Notes: generated from the sequence alone by a model not told the origin. Counted from the stretch's first letter, positions 1 through 6,400 are shown. The stretch is DNA of 10,196 nucleotides from Candidatus Hydrothermota bacterium (GCA_003644895.1 QNDO01000042.1:1-10196); one strand, 5' to 3'. Made by a program: numbers and translations.

Positions 1-240
1 ATCTATTATAAAGGAAAGGAAAAAGAGGGTGTTGTGATTTATGAAATAGAAATGGGTTCTCCAGCTGAGGATGCAGGGCTCAAAAAAGGCGATGTGATAA
101 AGAAAATTGGTGGTATCGAGATTAAAGGCATTAAGGATTTCGAGAAGGCTGCCCGGAAGTTTAAAGACTCAGAAAAACCTGTACTTTTGAAAATAATAAG
201 AGATGGTTTTCCGTATTATCTGGCTATTGAGCCGAAGTAG
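1..240 (+). CDS. C-terminal end of a PDZ-domain protein, probably an HtrA/DegQ-type serine protease (5' partial)
   Basis: The reading frame is open from the first base and ends at TAG 238-240, giving 79 residues of a longer protein. What is visible is one PDZ domain: a strand reading GVVIYEIEMGSPAEDAGL (a short form of the usual 'V..V..GSPA..AGL' PDZ signature), then KKGDVIKKIGGIEIKG, a helix, and a last strand ending RDGFPYYLAIEP. PDZ domains bind C-terminal or exposed peptides. The ending resembles the last PDZ of Do/HtrA family periplasmic proteases, where the chain stops soon after the domain; a PDZ-containing M50 or C-terminal processing protease is possible but would normally continue further. 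The protease domain lies outside the window, so catalytic residues cannot be checked. The GTG at 34 is internal to this frame and not a real start. Only 5 nt separate the stop from hslU, so the two are almost certainly co-transcribed. Confidence 0.75.
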   Translation: MYYKGKEKEGVVIYEIEMGSPAEDAGLKKGDVIKKIGGIEIKGIKDFEKAARKFKDSEKPVLLKIIRDGFPYYLAIEPK

Positions 241-245
241 CATAT

Positions 246-1556
246 ATGGCCGATAATAAATTTTTAACTCCCAAAGAGATTGTTGAAAGGTTAAACCGTT
301 ACATCATAGGTCAGGATGAGGCAAAGAAGATAGTCGCGATTGCAATAAGGAACCGCTGGAGAAGACAGAATGTTCAAGGACCTTTGAGGGAAGAGATTGT
401 CCCGAATAATATAATAATGATAGGCCCCACTGGTGTGGGAAAAACGGAAATAGCGCGAAGACTTGCTCAGCTGGTCAAGGCCCCATTTATTAAGGTCGAG
501 GCCACCAAGTTTACTGAAGTAGGGTATGTAGGAAAAGATGTGGAGTCCATGGTGAGAGACTTGGTGGAAGTCTCTATAAACATGGTGAAGACGGAGAAGA
601 TTAAGGAGATAGAGAAAAAAGCTGAGGAGAGTGCTTTCAAAAGACTTCTGGAAATGATACTGCCCGGAATAGGGAATACACCTGAAAAGGATCATTATCT
701 TCAGATGCTTAAAGACGGTTATTTTGATGAACGCTTTGTGGAAATCGATATTGAGAAAAGGATACCGCCCATCATGGAGGTAATTTCTTCGCAGGGGATG
801 GAAGAGGTAAATTTTCAGATTCCGGAAGAACTTGAAGCTCTATTTCCTCCAATTAAGAAGAGGAAGAAAGTAACTGTGAAAGAAGCCAAGGAGATTTTAA
901 AAAGCCAAGAAGCAAGAAAACTTATCGACATGGATAAAGTTATTGAGGAGGGTAAGAAAAAGGCAGAAGAGGAGGGTATAATATTCATAGATGAGATTGA
1001 CAAACTCATTTCGAGAGGTGAAGCACATGGTCCCGATGTCTCTCGAAGAGGTGTACAGAGAGACCTACTCCCGATAGTGGAGGGCACTACAGTTGCGACC
1101 AAATATGGTTCTGTTAAAACTGACCATATCCTTTTCATTGCTGCAGGTGCATTCTCAGGCGTTAGTCCATCTGATTTGATTCCAGAGCTTCAGGGAAGAT
1201 TCCCAATAAGGGCTGAACTTAATAGTCTTACTAAAGAGGATTTTGTAAGAATTCTCAAAGAGCCTGAAAATGCACTGGTAAAACAATACAAAGCGCTGGT
1301 GGGCACTGAAGGTATAAATCTGGAGTTTACAGAAGGGGCCATTGAGAAAATTGCCGAGTATGCCTATATGGCCAATGAAAAAATGGAAAATATAGGAGCC
1401 AGAAGACTGCATACTGTTATGAATTATGTCCTTGAAGAGTTATTGTTTGAGCTTCCTAAACCAGGAATTCTTGAATTTACAGTCACAGAAGATTATGTGG
1501 ATAAAAGATTGAAAGATCTCATTCAGGATATAGACCTTTCCCGTTACATTCTCTAA
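246..1556 (+). CDS. hslU: HslU, ATPase/unfoldase subunit of the HslUV (ClpYQ) protease
   Basis: HslU is a hexameric AAA+ unfoldase in the cytoplasm that feeds substrates into the HslV peptidase. The 436-residue product is close to the family length (E. coli 443). Visible features in order: N-terminal LTPKEIVERLNRYIIGQDEAK; Walker A GPTGVGKT (60-67); central pore loop GYVG (93-96), which grips substrate; a charged helical I-domain (about 105-240); Walker B IIFIDEID (245-252); the arginine-containing GRFPIR segment (317-322); sensor-2 region GARRLHT (384-390); and the C-terminal tail DLSRYIL (430-436), which in this family inserts into HslV to activate it. The intact tail implies a partner HslV, but no hslV is present here; in many genomes it sits directly upstream, where this window has a PDZ protein gene. 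No good SD precedes the ATG, so translation is probably coupled to the upstream stop 5 nt away. Confidence 0.97.
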   Translation: MADNKFLTPKEIVERLNRYIIGQDEAKKIVAIAIRNRWRRQNVQGPLREEIVPNNIIMIGPTGVGKTEIARRLAQLVKAPFIKVEATKFTEVGYVGKDVESMVRDLVEVSINMVKTEKIKEIEKKAEESAFKRLLEMILPGIGNTPEKDHYLQMLKDGYFDERFVEIDIEKRIPPIMEVISSQGMEEVNFQIPEELEALFPPIKKRKKVTVKEAKEILKSQEARKLIDMDKVIEEGKKKAEEEGIIFIDEIDKLISRGEAHGPDVSRRGVQRDLLPIVEGTTVATKYGSVKTDHILFIAAGAFSGVSPSDLIPELQGRFPIRAELNSLTKEDFVRILKEPENALVKQYKALVGTEGINLEFTEGAIEKIAEYAYMANEKMENIGARRLHTVMNYVLEELLFELPKPGILEFTVTEDYVDKRLKDLIQDIDLSRYIL

Positions 1557-1571
1557 GAGATTATAAACTTA

Positions 1572-1600
1572 TTGACAGTAGATGCTTGTGGACTTAGAAT
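1572..1600 (+). promoter_or_regulatory. Predicted sigma-70-type promoter for the amrB-amrA pair
   Basis: TTGACA (1572-1577) and TAGAAT (1595-1600) are separated by exactly 17 bp, with one mismatch to the bacterial housekeeping consensus. It lies in the 61-bp gap between hslU and the next gene. A start 6-8 nt after the -10 box would fall at about 1606-1608, inside the ribosome-binding site GGGGAGGT (1605-1612), giving a leader of only about 10-12 nt. Either the transcript is nearly leaderless, or the true start differs and this match is partly fortuitous. Confidence 0.6.
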
Positions 1601-1617
1601 AAGCGGGGAGGTATAAA

Positions 1618-2442
1618 ATGATAAGAGAACCGAGATATTCGGGATCTTTTTATCCAGAAAATGCTTCCCAGCTAAAAGCTCTCCTGGATACTCTTTTCAA
1701 AGAAGCACCTTCGTTAAATTTAACAGGCAGGGTAAAAGCACTTATTTCCCCCCATGCAGGATATGTATATTCCGGGAAGGTTGCTGCCAGTGGCTATTCT
1801 TCCCTGCGAAATGTTAATTTAGACAATGTAGTCATAATAGGCCCAAGTCACCATGTAGCTTTTGATGGAATGGCTGTTTTTGCTGAAGGAGAATGGATCA
1901 CCCCTCTCGGCAGTGTGGAGGTTAGTAAGGATTTGGCAGAGGAAATCCTAGGAAGATCTAAGTTTATTTTTCAAGATGAGGAAATACATAGGGTAGAACA
2001 TTCAATTGAGGTGCAGATCCCCTTTCTACAATATATTGCAGGTAATTCTTTTAAAATATTACCTCTTATGGTGGGCTTTTTGAATGAAGTATCCCTAAGT
2101 GATATTTCGAGAGTTCTTTACGATTTTCTGCATGCGCATAATGATGCACTCCTTGTGGTAAGTTCAGACCTTTATCATGGATATTCCCACAAGGAATGTG
2201 TGGAGACAGATAGGAGAACCATAAACGCCATTCTGGAAATGGACGGATTGAAATTCCATAGGAAGATGGAAACAGGGGAAGTTATGGCATGCGGAGGAGG
2301 GGGAATCGCTATACTTCTGGAAGCCCTGAAGAATTTTCCCATTAAACCCGTAGAAATATATTATACCAATTCGGCAGAAGTTACAGGTATTTATACAGGG
2401 TACGTGGTGGGATATGCTTCGATAGCCTTCCAGGAGGTTTGA
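1618..2442 (+). CDS. amrB: AmmeMemoRadiSam system protein B (Memo family)
   Basis: The 274-residue product belongs to the Memo family, whose fold is related to class III extradiol dioxygenases. Family hallmarks seen: the N-terminal REPRYSGSFYP start, ISPHAGYVYSGKVAASGY (43-60), GPSHH (75-79), EHSIEVQIPFLQY (127-139), SSDLYHGYSH (182-191) and ACGGGGIAILLEAL (224-237). His46, His78 or His79, and Cys225 match by position and context the metal-binding His/His/Cys set of human MEMO1. Human MEMO1 binds metal (iron/copper) and is tied to redox control; the bacterial role is not established. ATG 1618 has a strong SD GGGGAGGT at 1605-1612 and its own candidate promoter. The AMMECR1 gene follows 1 nt after the stop, as expected for the AmmeMemoRadiSam cluster. 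The radical SAM member (amrS) is not next to it in this window. Confidence 0.93.
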   Translation: MIREPRYSGSFYPENASQLKALLDTLFKEAPSLNLTGRVKALISPHAGYVYSGKVAASGYSSLRNVNLDNVVIIGPSHHVAFDGMAVFAEGEWITPLGSVEVSKDLAEEILGRSKFIFQDEEIHRVEHSIEVQIPFLQYIAGNSFKILPLMVGFLNEVSLSDISRVLYDFLHAHNDALLVVSSDLYHGYSHKECVETDRRTINAILEMDGLKFHRKMETGEVMACGGGGIAILLEALKNFPIKPVEIYYTNSAEVTGIYTGYVVGYASIAFQEV

Positions 2443-2443
2443 G

Positions 2444-3013
2444 ATGTTTAATCTTACAGAAGAGGATAAAAAACTTCTTCTTAAGATAGCGAGAGAGTCC
2501 ATAGAAAGTGTTATAAAGGGTCAACCCGAACCAGAATATAATATCCAGTCACAGATTCTGAACGAAAAAGCAGGTGTTTTTGTTACTCTTAAAAAACATG
2601 GAGAGTTGAGAGGGTGTATTGGGTATGTGTATGGTGTGAAGCCGCTCTGGGAAGCTACGAAAGATGTAGCAGTGGAAGCTGCCCTCCATGACCCAAGATT
2701 TTATCCAGTACAACCTGTTGAACTCGATGAAATTGAATTAGAAATATCTGTCCTCACCCCGCTCCAAAGAATAGATTCTCCAGAAGAGGTAGTGGTGGGC
2801 AAACACGGTGTGTTGATTAAAAAAGGTTTAAACCAGGGGCTTTTGTTGCCCCAAGTAGCAACCGAAGAAGGCTGGAACAGGGAAACATTCCTAGATCATA
2901 CATGTCTTAAAGCAGGTCTGTATCCGGGATGCTGGAGGGACAAGGATGTAGAAATTTATGTGTTCGAAGCTATTATTTTTTCCGAAAGAGATTTCACTTC
3001 ACCGGCAAGGTAA
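2444..3013 (+). CDS. amrA: AmmeMemoRadiSam system protein A (AMMECR1 family)
   Basis: The 189-residue product is a full-length single-domain AMMECR1 protein. The near-invariant signature LRGCIG sits at residues 55-60, followed by LWEATKDVAVEAALHDPRF (68-86), the ELDEIELEISVLTP strand (93-106), GLLLPQVATEEGW (132-144) and CLKAGL (154-159). The conserved LRGCIG and CLKAGL cysteines suggest a catalytic or ligand-binding site, but no reaction has been proved for the family. The start ATG lies 1 nt after the amrB stop, with AGGAGG at 2432-2437 inside the end of amrB, so the two are translated together. The last 58 bp (2956-3013) are also the end of folC on the other strand. The segment after IYVFEAIIF is short and poorly conserved, which fits with its sequence being constrained by the opposite gene. 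The family assignment is secure; the function is unknown. Confidence 0.94.
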   Translation: MFNLTEEDKKLLLKIARESIESVIKGQPEPEYNIQSQILNEKAGVFVTLKKHGELRGCIGYVYGVKPLWEATKDVAVEAALHDPRFYPVQPVELDEIELEISVLTPLQRIDSPEEVVVGKHGVLIKKGLNQGLLLPQVATEEGWNRETFLDHTCLKAGLYPGCWRDKDVEIYVFEAIIFSERDFTSPAR

Positions 3014-4230
3014 AATGAGCCCGTTACAAGTATTTTGTTTTCTCGTGAAAGGGCAGCTCTGAGGGCCTCGGAGACTTTGGAAAAGCTTTTCACTCTGGAA
3101 AAGCCATAATTTAAAAAGATTGATTCTATTTCATGGGGAAGCATAGCTCTGGGTGTATCAGCTTTAGTTATATATACATAGGAAGGATTCACAGAAATTA
3201 TTAACTTTACAATTTTTCTGACCTCCTTATCCTTGTTTATACCGAAGATGAGCGAAAAATTCTTGCCTCCAGTCCTGTTCATAGACTCCAGCGAACTCTT
3301 TATGGATAGGGTATTATGAGCTCCATCAACTACAAGAAGCGGATGATTCATCAGTATCTCAAATCTACCTTCAATTCTTGCTTTTTTAAAATCGAACTTT
3401 TCAAAACCCAGTACTTCCAGGCTAAGTGCTGCGAGAGCCATATTTTTGGCCTGAAATTTACCAGGGAGAAAACTCTTTAAAGTTCCTTTAATTCGAATAC
3501 CTCTGTAATAGATTTCCGTGGCATTCAAGGTAAGTCTTTTAATACTAAATTTGGCGTCTTTTCCAAGTACATAAAGGGGAGATTTATGCTTTTTTGCACT
3601 GTTTCTGATAACCCGCATGGCGTAAAGATGCTGAGGAGCTGAGACAGTGGGATTCTGATTTTTGATTACGGCTGATTTCTCTCTTGCTATCTGGTAGATT
3701 TTTTTACCCAAAATATGAGTATGATCAAAGCTAATAGGAGTTATAACTGTAAGTATTTGGTTAACCACATTGGTGGCATCCAGTCTCCCGCCCAATCCCG
3801 CCTCCAGAATGCAGAAATCCACTTGCTCGTCAAGAAAATAGAGAAATGCCAGGGAAGTGAGAGTTTCAAATACAGTTCGCATACCTCTTTTCTTTTCAAT
3901 AAAAGGCTTTAATTTAGTTATATAGTATGCAAACTTTTCTTCCGGTATTTTCTCGCCGTTTAACTTTATTCGCTCTCTGATATCTACAAGATGAGGTGAT
4001 GTGTAAAGGCCCACTTTGTAACCCAGTGTATTTAATCCGTAGCTGATGAGGTGAGAGGTAGAACCTTTTCCTTTAGTGCCCACTATGAGTACGGGATTCT
4101 TTAAGTAATGGTGTGGATTGCCGATGCGCTCTAAGAATTCTTTGAAAGGATCGAGGCTTTCCACATACGTTTTTTTCTTTTCGTAGTCAATAAGAGAGTA
4201 AAGAAAGTCCTGTGCTTCTTTAAAGTCCAT
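2956..4230 (-). CDS. folC: FolC-type folylpolyglutamate synthase / dihydrofolate synthase
   Basis: This 424-residue Mur-ligase-family enzyme adds glutamate, using ATP, to dihydropteroate and/or reduced folates in the cytoplasm. Features in order: P-loop GTKGKGST (51-58), YTSPHLVDIRERIKLNG (76-92) of the folate-binding region, FETLTSLAF (121-129), LEAGLGGRLDATN (142-154), SFDHTHILG (167-175), REKSAVIK (183-190) with Lys185 in the position normally carbamylated, GRFE (288-291), and the C-terminal domain motif DGAHN (302-306). Whether it is bifunctional (DHFS plus FPGS) cannot be told from sequence alone. The start ATG overlaps the end of the Nudix gene by 11 bp, and no SD is visible just upstream, so translation is probably coupled. 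It is the last gene of the gltX operon, and its end overlaps the AMMECR1 gene tail-to-tail. No intrinsic terminator was seen at the convergence. Confidence 0.95.
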   Translation of the reverse strand: MDFKEAQDFLYSLIDYEKKKTYVESLDPFKEFLERIGNPHHYLKNPVLIVGTKGKGSTSHLISYGLNTLGYKVGLYTSPHLVDIRERIKLNGEKIPEEKFAYYITKLKPFIEKKRGMRTVFETLTSLAFLYFLDEQVDFCILEAGLGGRLDATNVVNQILTVITPISFDHTHILGKKIYQIAREKSAVIKNQNPTVSAPQHLYAMRVIRNSAKKHKSPLYVLGKDAKFSIKRLTLNATEIYYRGIRIKGTLKSFLPGKFQAKNMALAALSLEVLGFEKFDFKKARIEGRFEILMNHPLLVVDGAHNTLSIKSSLESMNRTGGKNFSLIFGINKDKEVRKIVKLIISVNPSYVYITKADTPRAMLPHEIESIFLNYGFSRVKSFSKVSEALRAALSRENKILVTGSFYLAGEVKSLSEKIIASNT

Positions 4231-4645
4231 AAATTTTGGTTATTACTCTGTGTGCTTTTCTCAGCACTTCTTTAATATTGTCAAAATAGAGAGCCTTCAA
4301 AGTTTCTCTATAACTTGACCATTTGTAAGCTTTATGTTCTCCCGATAATTTAATATAGGTGTTAGGGGGAACTTCTGCAAGGAAGTAAGTAACCTCCTTA
4401 CAAACTGTTTCACCGGAACGTGTAAAATAATAACTGATTTTTTCATTAAAACCATCAATCAGCCTAAATTTTTCAATACCTGTCTCTTCTCTCAATTCCC
4501 TTGTTGCAGCCTGTAACAAGTTTTCTCCTTCCTCCACATGCCCCTTGGGGAAACTCCAGTGGGTTGGGTGTTTAAGAATTAAATAAAAAGGCTGACCATT
4601 CTTTATTGTAAAGGTTATAAAACCACAAGACACTTCAGTTTTCAA
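4220..4645 (-). CDS. Nudix hydrolase, NUDT2-like (probable diadenosine tetraphosphate hydrolase)
   Basis: This 141-residue single-domain Nudix protein has a complete Nudix box (G-x5-E-x7-REUxEExGU) at residues 35-57: GHVEEGE ... RELREETGI, with all metal-ligand glutamates present. Several features point to the asymmetric Ap4A hydrolase (NUDT2-like) group: the start SCGFITF, HWSFPKGHVEEGE (29-41), IDGFNEKISYYF (63-74) and especially the late block SGEHKAYKW (101-109), which matches the SHEHQAYRW region of human NUDT2. Such enzymes split Ap4A into ATP and AMP. The start is TTG (4645-4643), forming a TTGA 4-nt overlap with the gltX stop; an AGAGGT SD about 8 nt upstream supports it, and it is needed to complete the first beta strand. 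The gene is sandwiched between gltX and folC with overlaps on both sides. RNA 5' pyrophosphohydrolase or other nucleotide-pool cleaning remains possible. Confidence 0.88.
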   Translation of the reverse strand: MKTEVSCGFITFTIKNGQPFYLILKHPTHWSFPKGHVEEGENLLQAATRELREETGIEKFRLIDGFNEKISYYFTRSGETVCKEVTYFLAEVPPNTYIKLSGEHKAYKWSSYRETLKALYFDNIKEVLRKAHRVITKIYGL

Positions 4646-6078
4646 GGTTTCTGACCTCTGAAAGTCTCTATTGCTTTCTTAATCCTCTCAATACATTTTT
4701 CTTTTCCGAGAACTTCCATTAGTTCAAAAAGTCCAGGCCCCACAGTCTTACCAGTGAGAGCTACCCGTATGGGGTGTATAATGACCCTAGCTTTTATTCC
4801 AAGTTCTTCTGCTACTCCTCTTATCATTTTCTCTATATCCTCATGGGTAAAGGATTCCGCTGATTCCAATTTCTCAACCACTTTTTCAAGATAATTAAAT
4901 ATCTCTGTACTGGAAAAATTCTTTTTAATTCCCTCTTCATCGTACTCGAAATCGTCTCTGAAAAAGTAATATGACATTTTAGGAAAATCTTCCAAGGTTT
5001 TAACACGCTCTTTATAGAGAGGAATCAATTTTTTCACAAGATCTCTGTGACTTTTATCCTCTATTAAGCCTTCTCTTTCATAAAAAGGTAATACCAGGTT
5101 GTAAAGCTCCTCATCGTTTTTCATACGGATGTAAACAGAATTCATCCAGTAGAGTTTATTAAAATCGAAAACAGAGCCTCTTTTACCTACTTTTTTCAGA
5201 TCAAAGAGCTCAATCATTTCATTGAGGGATACTATCTCTCTGTCTCCACCTGGAGACCATCCAAGAAGTGCCAGAAAGTTAACCAGAGCCTCGGGTAAAA
5301 ATCCCATTTTTCTAAACTCAAGTACTGAGACAGCTCCATGCCTTTTAGAAAGCTTACCCTTTCCGTCGGGTGCAAGTATAACCGGTAGATGAACAAAAAT
5401 CGGTGGTTCCCATCCGAACGCTTTATACATTATCACATGATAAGGGGTGCTTGGAATCCACTCGTCTGCCCTCATGACATGAGTTATACCCATGAGATGG
5501 TCGTCTACTACATTAGCAAGATGGTAGGTAGGATATCCGTCAGATTTTAAGAGAATTAAGTCCTCTAATTCTTTGTTTTTAACGGTGATTTTCCCGTGTA
5601 AATAATCATCGAAGGATGTTTCTCCCTCAAGAGGTATCTTTAATCTTATCACGTAGGGTTTTCCACTCTCTTCTAATTTTTTGACTTCTTCAGGAGTGAG
5701 ATTTCTGCATTTTCTGTCATAACCTGGCTTCAAACCCATCTTTCTCTGTTCTTCTCTGAGTTTCTGTAATCTTTCTTCACTGCAAAAACATTTATATGCC
5801 ATTCCCCTTTGTAAAAGTTCATGAGCATATTTTCTATACAACTCTATTCTCTTACTTTGGAAATAAGGGCCCTCGTCCCACTCAAGCCCCAGCCATTTGA
5901 GGCTTTCCATAATATCCTCAACAGAGCCTGGAACATATCTTGTTCTATCAGTATCCTCTATTCGAAGGATAAATGTGCCATTATTATGTCTTGCGAACAG
6001 CCAGTTGTACAGAGCAGTCCTTGCTCCTCCAACATGCAAATATCCTGTAGGTGAAGGTGCAAATCTAACTCGTACCAT
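4642..6078 (-). CDS. gltX: Glutamyl-tRNA synthetase
   Basis: This class I synthetase charges tRNA-Glu with glutamate in the cytoplasm. At 478 residues it has the usual bacterial length. The start RVRFAPSPTGYLHVGGART carries the HIGH-type motif as HVGG (15-18); KLSKRHG (242-248) is the KMSKS loop. The catalytic core also shows LRIEDTDRTR (38-47) and the Glu-binding THVMRADEW stretch (199-207), where many relatives have RGE(E/D). A zinc-site pattern is visible: Cys97-x-Cys99 ... Tyr120-x3-Cys124 (KCFCS ... YDRKC), with a tyrosine ligand like that known from GluQRS. The C-terminal third (about 320-478) is the helical anticodon-binding region, so this is a full GluRS and not the shortened GluQRS. 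Whether it also charges tRNA-Gln depends on gatCAB elsewhere. ATG 6078 has AGGAG at 6090-6086 with 7-nt spacing. It heads the operon with the Nudix gene and folC. Confidence 0.97.
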   Translation of the reverse strand: MVRVRFAPSPTGYLHVGGARTALYNWLFARHNNGTFILRIEDTDRTRYVPGSVEDIMESLKWLGLEWDEGPYFQSKRIELYRKYAHELLQRGMAYKCFCSEERLQKLREEQRKMGLKPGYDRKCRNLTPEEVKKLEESGKPYVIRLKIPLEGETSFDDYLHGKITVKNKELEDLILLKSDGYPTYHLANVVDDHLMGITHVMRADEWIPSTPYHVIMYKAFGWEPPIFVHLPVILAPDGKGKLSKRHGAVSVLEFRKMGFLPEALVNFLALLGWSPGGDREIVSLNEMIELFDLKKVGKRGSVFDFNKLYWMNSVYIRMKNDEELYNLVLPFYEREGLIEDKSHRDLVKKLIPLYKERVKTLEDFPKMSYYFFRDDFEYDEEGIKKNFSSTEIFNYLEKVVEKLESAESFTHEDIEKMIRGVAEELGIKARVIIHPIRVALTGKTVGPGLFELMEVLGKEKCIERIKKAIETFRGQKP

Positions 6079-6109
6079 GGTTTTACTCCTTTAAATAAGC
6101 GTTTGTAAT

Positions 6110-6138
6110 ATTTTAAAGTAAACAGAAACTAAGGGCAA
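6110..6138 (-). promoter_or_regulatory. Candidate promoter for the gltX-nudix-folC operon
   Basis: On the minus strand, TTGCCC (6138-6133) and TAAAAT (6115-6110) are 17 bp apart. The -10 has one mismatch and the -35 has two or more. The predicted start near 6104 would leave a leader of about 26 nt that includes the gltX SD at 6090-6086. Position and spacing are right but the -35 is weak. If this is the promoter, the structured stretch at 6241-6400 lies upstream of the gltX message and is not part of its leader. Confidence 0.4.
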
Positions 6139-6166
6139 AAAGGCTTTTAGAGTCCAGATAATTGAA

Positions 6167-6190
6167 TACTTATTTCACTTGTACTTATTT
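6167..6190. repeat. Short direct repeat in the divergent intergenic region
   Basis: The 9-mer TACTTATTT occurs at 6167-6175 and again at 6182-6190, a 15-nt period, next to the perfect palindrome AAGAGCTCTT at 6196-6205. This stretch lies upstream of the candidate gltX promoter. It could be a protein-binding site or AT-rich chance; no known operator is recognised. Confidence 0.25.
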
Positions 6191-6240
6191 ACTTTAAGAG
6201 CTCTTGTTCGAGTATTTATATCACGGTTTCCCTTCCAATG

Positions 6241-6400
6241 GGAAATCCGAAGGATTCTGCGAGCAGAGAAGGGATTAAGGGGAGGGGGAGTAAAGAGATT
6301 TTTCGTCGTCCCCCGTACAGGTGACTCATCAGAAATATTACCCTTACACTGCTCGCTGTATGCTTTAGGATTCTCACTTTACATCTTTCGATATTTAGGA
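6241..6400. other. Unassigned intergenic stretch with nested inverted repeats (possible structured RNA)
   Basis: No convincing gene is encoded between gltX and the tetR promoter. The sequence holds several complementary segments: GCGAGCAG (6259-6266) with CTGCTCGC (6349-6356), 8 bp perfect; directly inside it AAGGG (6269-6273) with CCCTT (6341-6345); and further in GGGGGA (6284-6289) with TCCCCC (6309-6314). A small separate hairpin AATCC-GAA-GGATT lies at about 6244-6256, and AGGATTCT is directly repeated at 6251-6258 and 6367-6374. The nested arrangement could fold on either strand. The minus strand also shows a partial hammerhead-like core at 6332-6301. I could not match it to a known riboswitch, T-box, 6S RNA, SRP RNA, tmRNA or RNase P RNA. 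There is no run of T after the GC stem, so it is not a standard terminator. Its identity and strand are unknown. Confidence 0.35.

Noticed and set aside
34..240. GTG at 34 as the start of a small independent PDZ gene
   Set aside because: The frame is open back to base 1, and the residues before the GTG belong to the first strand of the PDZ domain; no SD precedes it.
291..1412. Minus-strand open frames inside hslU (291-695, 815-1138, 1155-1412)
   Set aside because: They lie opposite a fully conserved gene, have no recognisable domain and are shadows of hslU codon use.
1551..1571. A terminator after hslU (TCTC-TAA-GAGA)
   Set aside because: The stem is only 4 bp, A/T-rich, and has no following T run.
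2164..2502. Minus-strand open frame across the amrB/amrA junction
   Set aside because: It is antisense to two conserved genes and resembles no known protein.
5821..6094. Plus-strand frames opposite the start of gltX
   Set aside because: They have low-complexity translations and are opposite the HIGH-motif region of a clear synthetase gene.
6196..6240. A tRNA hinted at by GTTCGAG near 6206
   Set aside because: No paired T-arm, acceptor stem or CCA end can be formed around it.
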